From the NCBI GenBank assembly GCA_964342805.1, contig CAYFHQ010000106.1, positions 1 to 12,841 of the forward strand: DNA of 12,841 bases, given 5' to 3'. The translations under genes were made by a program, and so were the position numbers. Position 1 is the first letter of the stretch. Each line of letters begins with the position of its first letter. Shown here piece after piece: positions 11,443 through 12,841 of the stretch. The DNA comes from CAYFHQ01 sp964342805. Its GTDB lineage: Bacteria > Bacillota > Clostridia > Peptostreptococcales > Acidaminobacteraceae. The notes beneath the pieces are model-generated. The model was not told the DNA's origin, searched no databases, and saw only the letters and a program-made list of their open reading frames with translations.

Positions 11443-12816
11443 CTAGATGAAGAAAACCTGTATCTCGCTCTCAGTAACGGTTACACGCTTTATGAAAGCC
11501 TTTGCGATTATCTTTTTCTCCTCAATCGAGAAACTACCCCATTCAGTTATCGCATTCATAACATCTTCTTTACGGACACTTCTTTCAGTTATATCCCCTT
11601 TAATCTTGTTGATTTTGTCCTCAATATTTTCTATCTTACCATTCAGCTTCATAAGTTGCTTTGTATACAGTTTCATAGCACTTACCTTATTACTATCATC
11701 AAGGTACATAATGGATTCCATCAGATTCTCAACCTGTTCATTTAACTTGGCTCTCTCCATACGCAGGGCATTTAATTTCGCATTGTTCTCTATCTTTTCC
11801 TCGTTGACTTCACCAATTTGAGGAATCACATCATTCAAGATATAATCGTGCAGCACAGCTTCTACCTCAGCTTCAATATCCTCTAAATATAACGGTTCAG
11901 TTCTATCATTGCAAACATTCTTCTTGCGACCTCCACAGGTCAGCTTGAATTTCTGATTGCTTTTAATCGCATGTCTTGAATTAACAACAGTCACAGCATA
12001 CCCACACTCAGGACACTTCATCAAACCACTCAGCCAACTATGTTTACCTTTACCATTATTTTTGATTTGCCTATTGTTGTCTAGCTTTGACTGCACTTGC
12101 AGCCATTTATAGCTTGGTATCAATCCCTCGTGTGGTGCTATTGTTACAAACATTTCTTCACCAGAAAAATTTAGCTTTCCTTTCTTGCCACCAATCTTGT
12201 AATGATATATCCCATTCTTACCACCGAACTCCGTTACATCGTTATTAATGGTATAACCCTTTGCTTTGAAATACTCATATACCTCAACATCAGCTTGCGT
12301 ATAAGCTGGATTCCGCAATATCCTCGATATGGTATTGCTACCCCAAGTTTTACCTCTTGTTGTTCGATGCTCAGTTTCTGTATTCAGATACTTTACGATT
12401 TTCCCAATACTCATATCACCTGTGAGTCCATATTTGCTGCTATCGCTGTTATACATATCAAATATCAGCTTTATCAACTCGGCTTCAGCCTCATTCTCAG
12501 CGTATTTGTAAGTCTTTTTCCCATTTACCTGAAACTCTACTTTGTCGTAACCAAGGGGTGGTTTGCCGCCTAAATACATACCATTTTCAGCACGATACTT
12601 GTAATTATCGACAATCCTTTGTTGGATGGTTTCTCGTTCTAACTGAGCAAATACCATCAGTATCCCTAACTGTGCTCGTCCCATAGCTGTAGACGTATCA
12701 ATGCTGTCATCTACCGCTATCAAATCTACATTATTCCTATCAAAACACTCAAATATCACTGAGAAGTCCAATAGAGAACGGCTCAATCTATAATGGACCC
12801 AAGAGTTTGACACCAA
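11443..12816 (-). CDS. Large serine recombinase, truncated at the N-terminus (catalytic Ser missing)
   Basis: Up to 457 residues are open. The reading starts at the end of the resolvase catalytic fold: VHYRLSRSLLDF (7-18) corresponds to the LDRLSRS motif with two active-site arginines, followed by IDTSTAMGRAQLGILMVFAQ and the long E helix. A PF07508 recombinase domain (about 85-240), a zinc ribbon with C268/C271/C294/C302, a coiled coil (about 336-408) and a C-terminal tail follow. The first 60-70 residues, with the nucleophilic serine, are absent. In the 25 bases above 12816 all three minus-strand frames contain a stop, so a nearby frameshift cannot supply them. TTG at 12816 is only a possible start. 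The gene is clearly more AT-rich than the host genes, a sign of transfer. Such enzymes integrate and excise phages and transposons; this copy should be inactive. Confidence 0.85.
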   Translation of the reverse strand: MVSNSWVHYRLSRSLLDFSVIFECFDRNNVDLIAVDDSIDTSTAMGRAQLGILMVFAQLERETIQQRIVDNYKYRAENGMYLGGKPPLGYDKVEFQVNGKKTYKYAENEAEAELIKLIFDMYNSDSSKYGLTGDMSIGKIVKYLNTETEHRTTRGKTWGSNTISRILRNPAYTQADVEVYEYFKAKGYTINNDVTEFGGKNGIYHYKIGGKKGKLNFSGEEMFVTIAPHEGLIPSYKWLQVQSKLDNNRQIKNNGKGKHSWLSGLMKCPECGYAVTVVNSRHAIKSNQKFKLTCGGRKKNVCNDRTEPLYLEDIEAEVEAVLHDYILNDVIPQIGEVNEEKIENNAKLNALRMERAKLNEQVENLMESIMYLDDSNKVSAMKLYTKQLMKLNGKIENIEDKINKIKGDITERSVRKEDVMNAITEWGSFSIEEKKIIAKAFIKRVTVTESEIQVFFI

Positions 12817-12841
12817 TTCTAAAGAGTTAAGTTATAATGAA

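Noticed and set aside
11447..11821. Plus-strand hydrophobic frame of 124 codons
   Set aside because: Its hydrophobicity mirrors the Lys/Glu-rich coiled coil of the recombinase on the other strand.
1..12841. CRISPR array, tRNA, rRNA or complete defence system
   Set aside because: No regularly spaced repeats, cloverleaf sequences or rRNA segments were seen; the Fic and recombinase pieces are broken and do not make a working system.

Overview
The window looks like chromosomal DNA of a Bacillota, most likely an anaerobic clostridial lineage. The evidence is strong Shine-Dalgarno sites, TGn-extended -10 promoters, a Bacillus-type Fur box, a DUF438/hemerythrin/PAS sensor, copper-amine-oxidase-like stalk domains and a large serine recombinase. 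The genus cannot be named from this sequence. All genes but one are on the minus strand, so the text follows transcription from high to low coordinates.

Right end (about 10.3-12.8 kb): accessory and decaying DNA. An AT-rich large serine recombinase lacks the N-terminal part of its catalytic domain. Its 3' end, with its own terminator, abuts a Fic-domain gene that is broken at the active-site HPFxDGNGR motif; only the C-terminal half of Fic remains. Next comes a small two-helix membrane protein gene with a frameshift that fits loss of one base in a G run.

Middle right (7.8-10.3 kb): a secreted stalk-domain protein, then a remnant of about 30 codons from the C-terminus of an agmatine/peptidylarginine deiminase, a GNAT acetyltransferase, and an unrecognised 155-residue protein that overlaps the acetyltransferase. 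A strong terminator closes the group.

Middle (4.9-7.8 kb): a two-gene operon with its own promoter. It holds a permuted NlpC/P60 (YiiX/YebB-like) cysteine hydrolase and, overlapping by 8 bases, a 7TM-DISM diguanylate cyclase. The only plus-strand gene, a short BspA-like leucine-rich-repeat protein (4380-4880), converges on this operon and shares a bidirectional terminator with it.

Middle left (2.2-4.2 kb): a 634-residue sensor with DUF2249, DUF438/hemerythrin-like, PAS and DUF1858 regions. Its promoter carries a near-perfect Fur box at the predicted transcription start, pointing to iron control of a protein family linked to di-iron and redox chemistry.

Left end (1-2.1 kb): an XRE regulator with an S24-like domain that has lost the Ser/Lys dyad, then a TetR regulator whose promoter is bracketed and overlapped by three near-identical palindromes (likely autoregulation), followed by the start of an aminoglycoside-phosphotransferase/choline-kinase-like gene that runs off the window. 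No tRNA, rRNA or CRISPR array was seen. No complete novel defence or other multi-gene system could be supported. The best leads are the Fur-controlled sensor, the TetR operator cluster and the Fic/recombinase junction.
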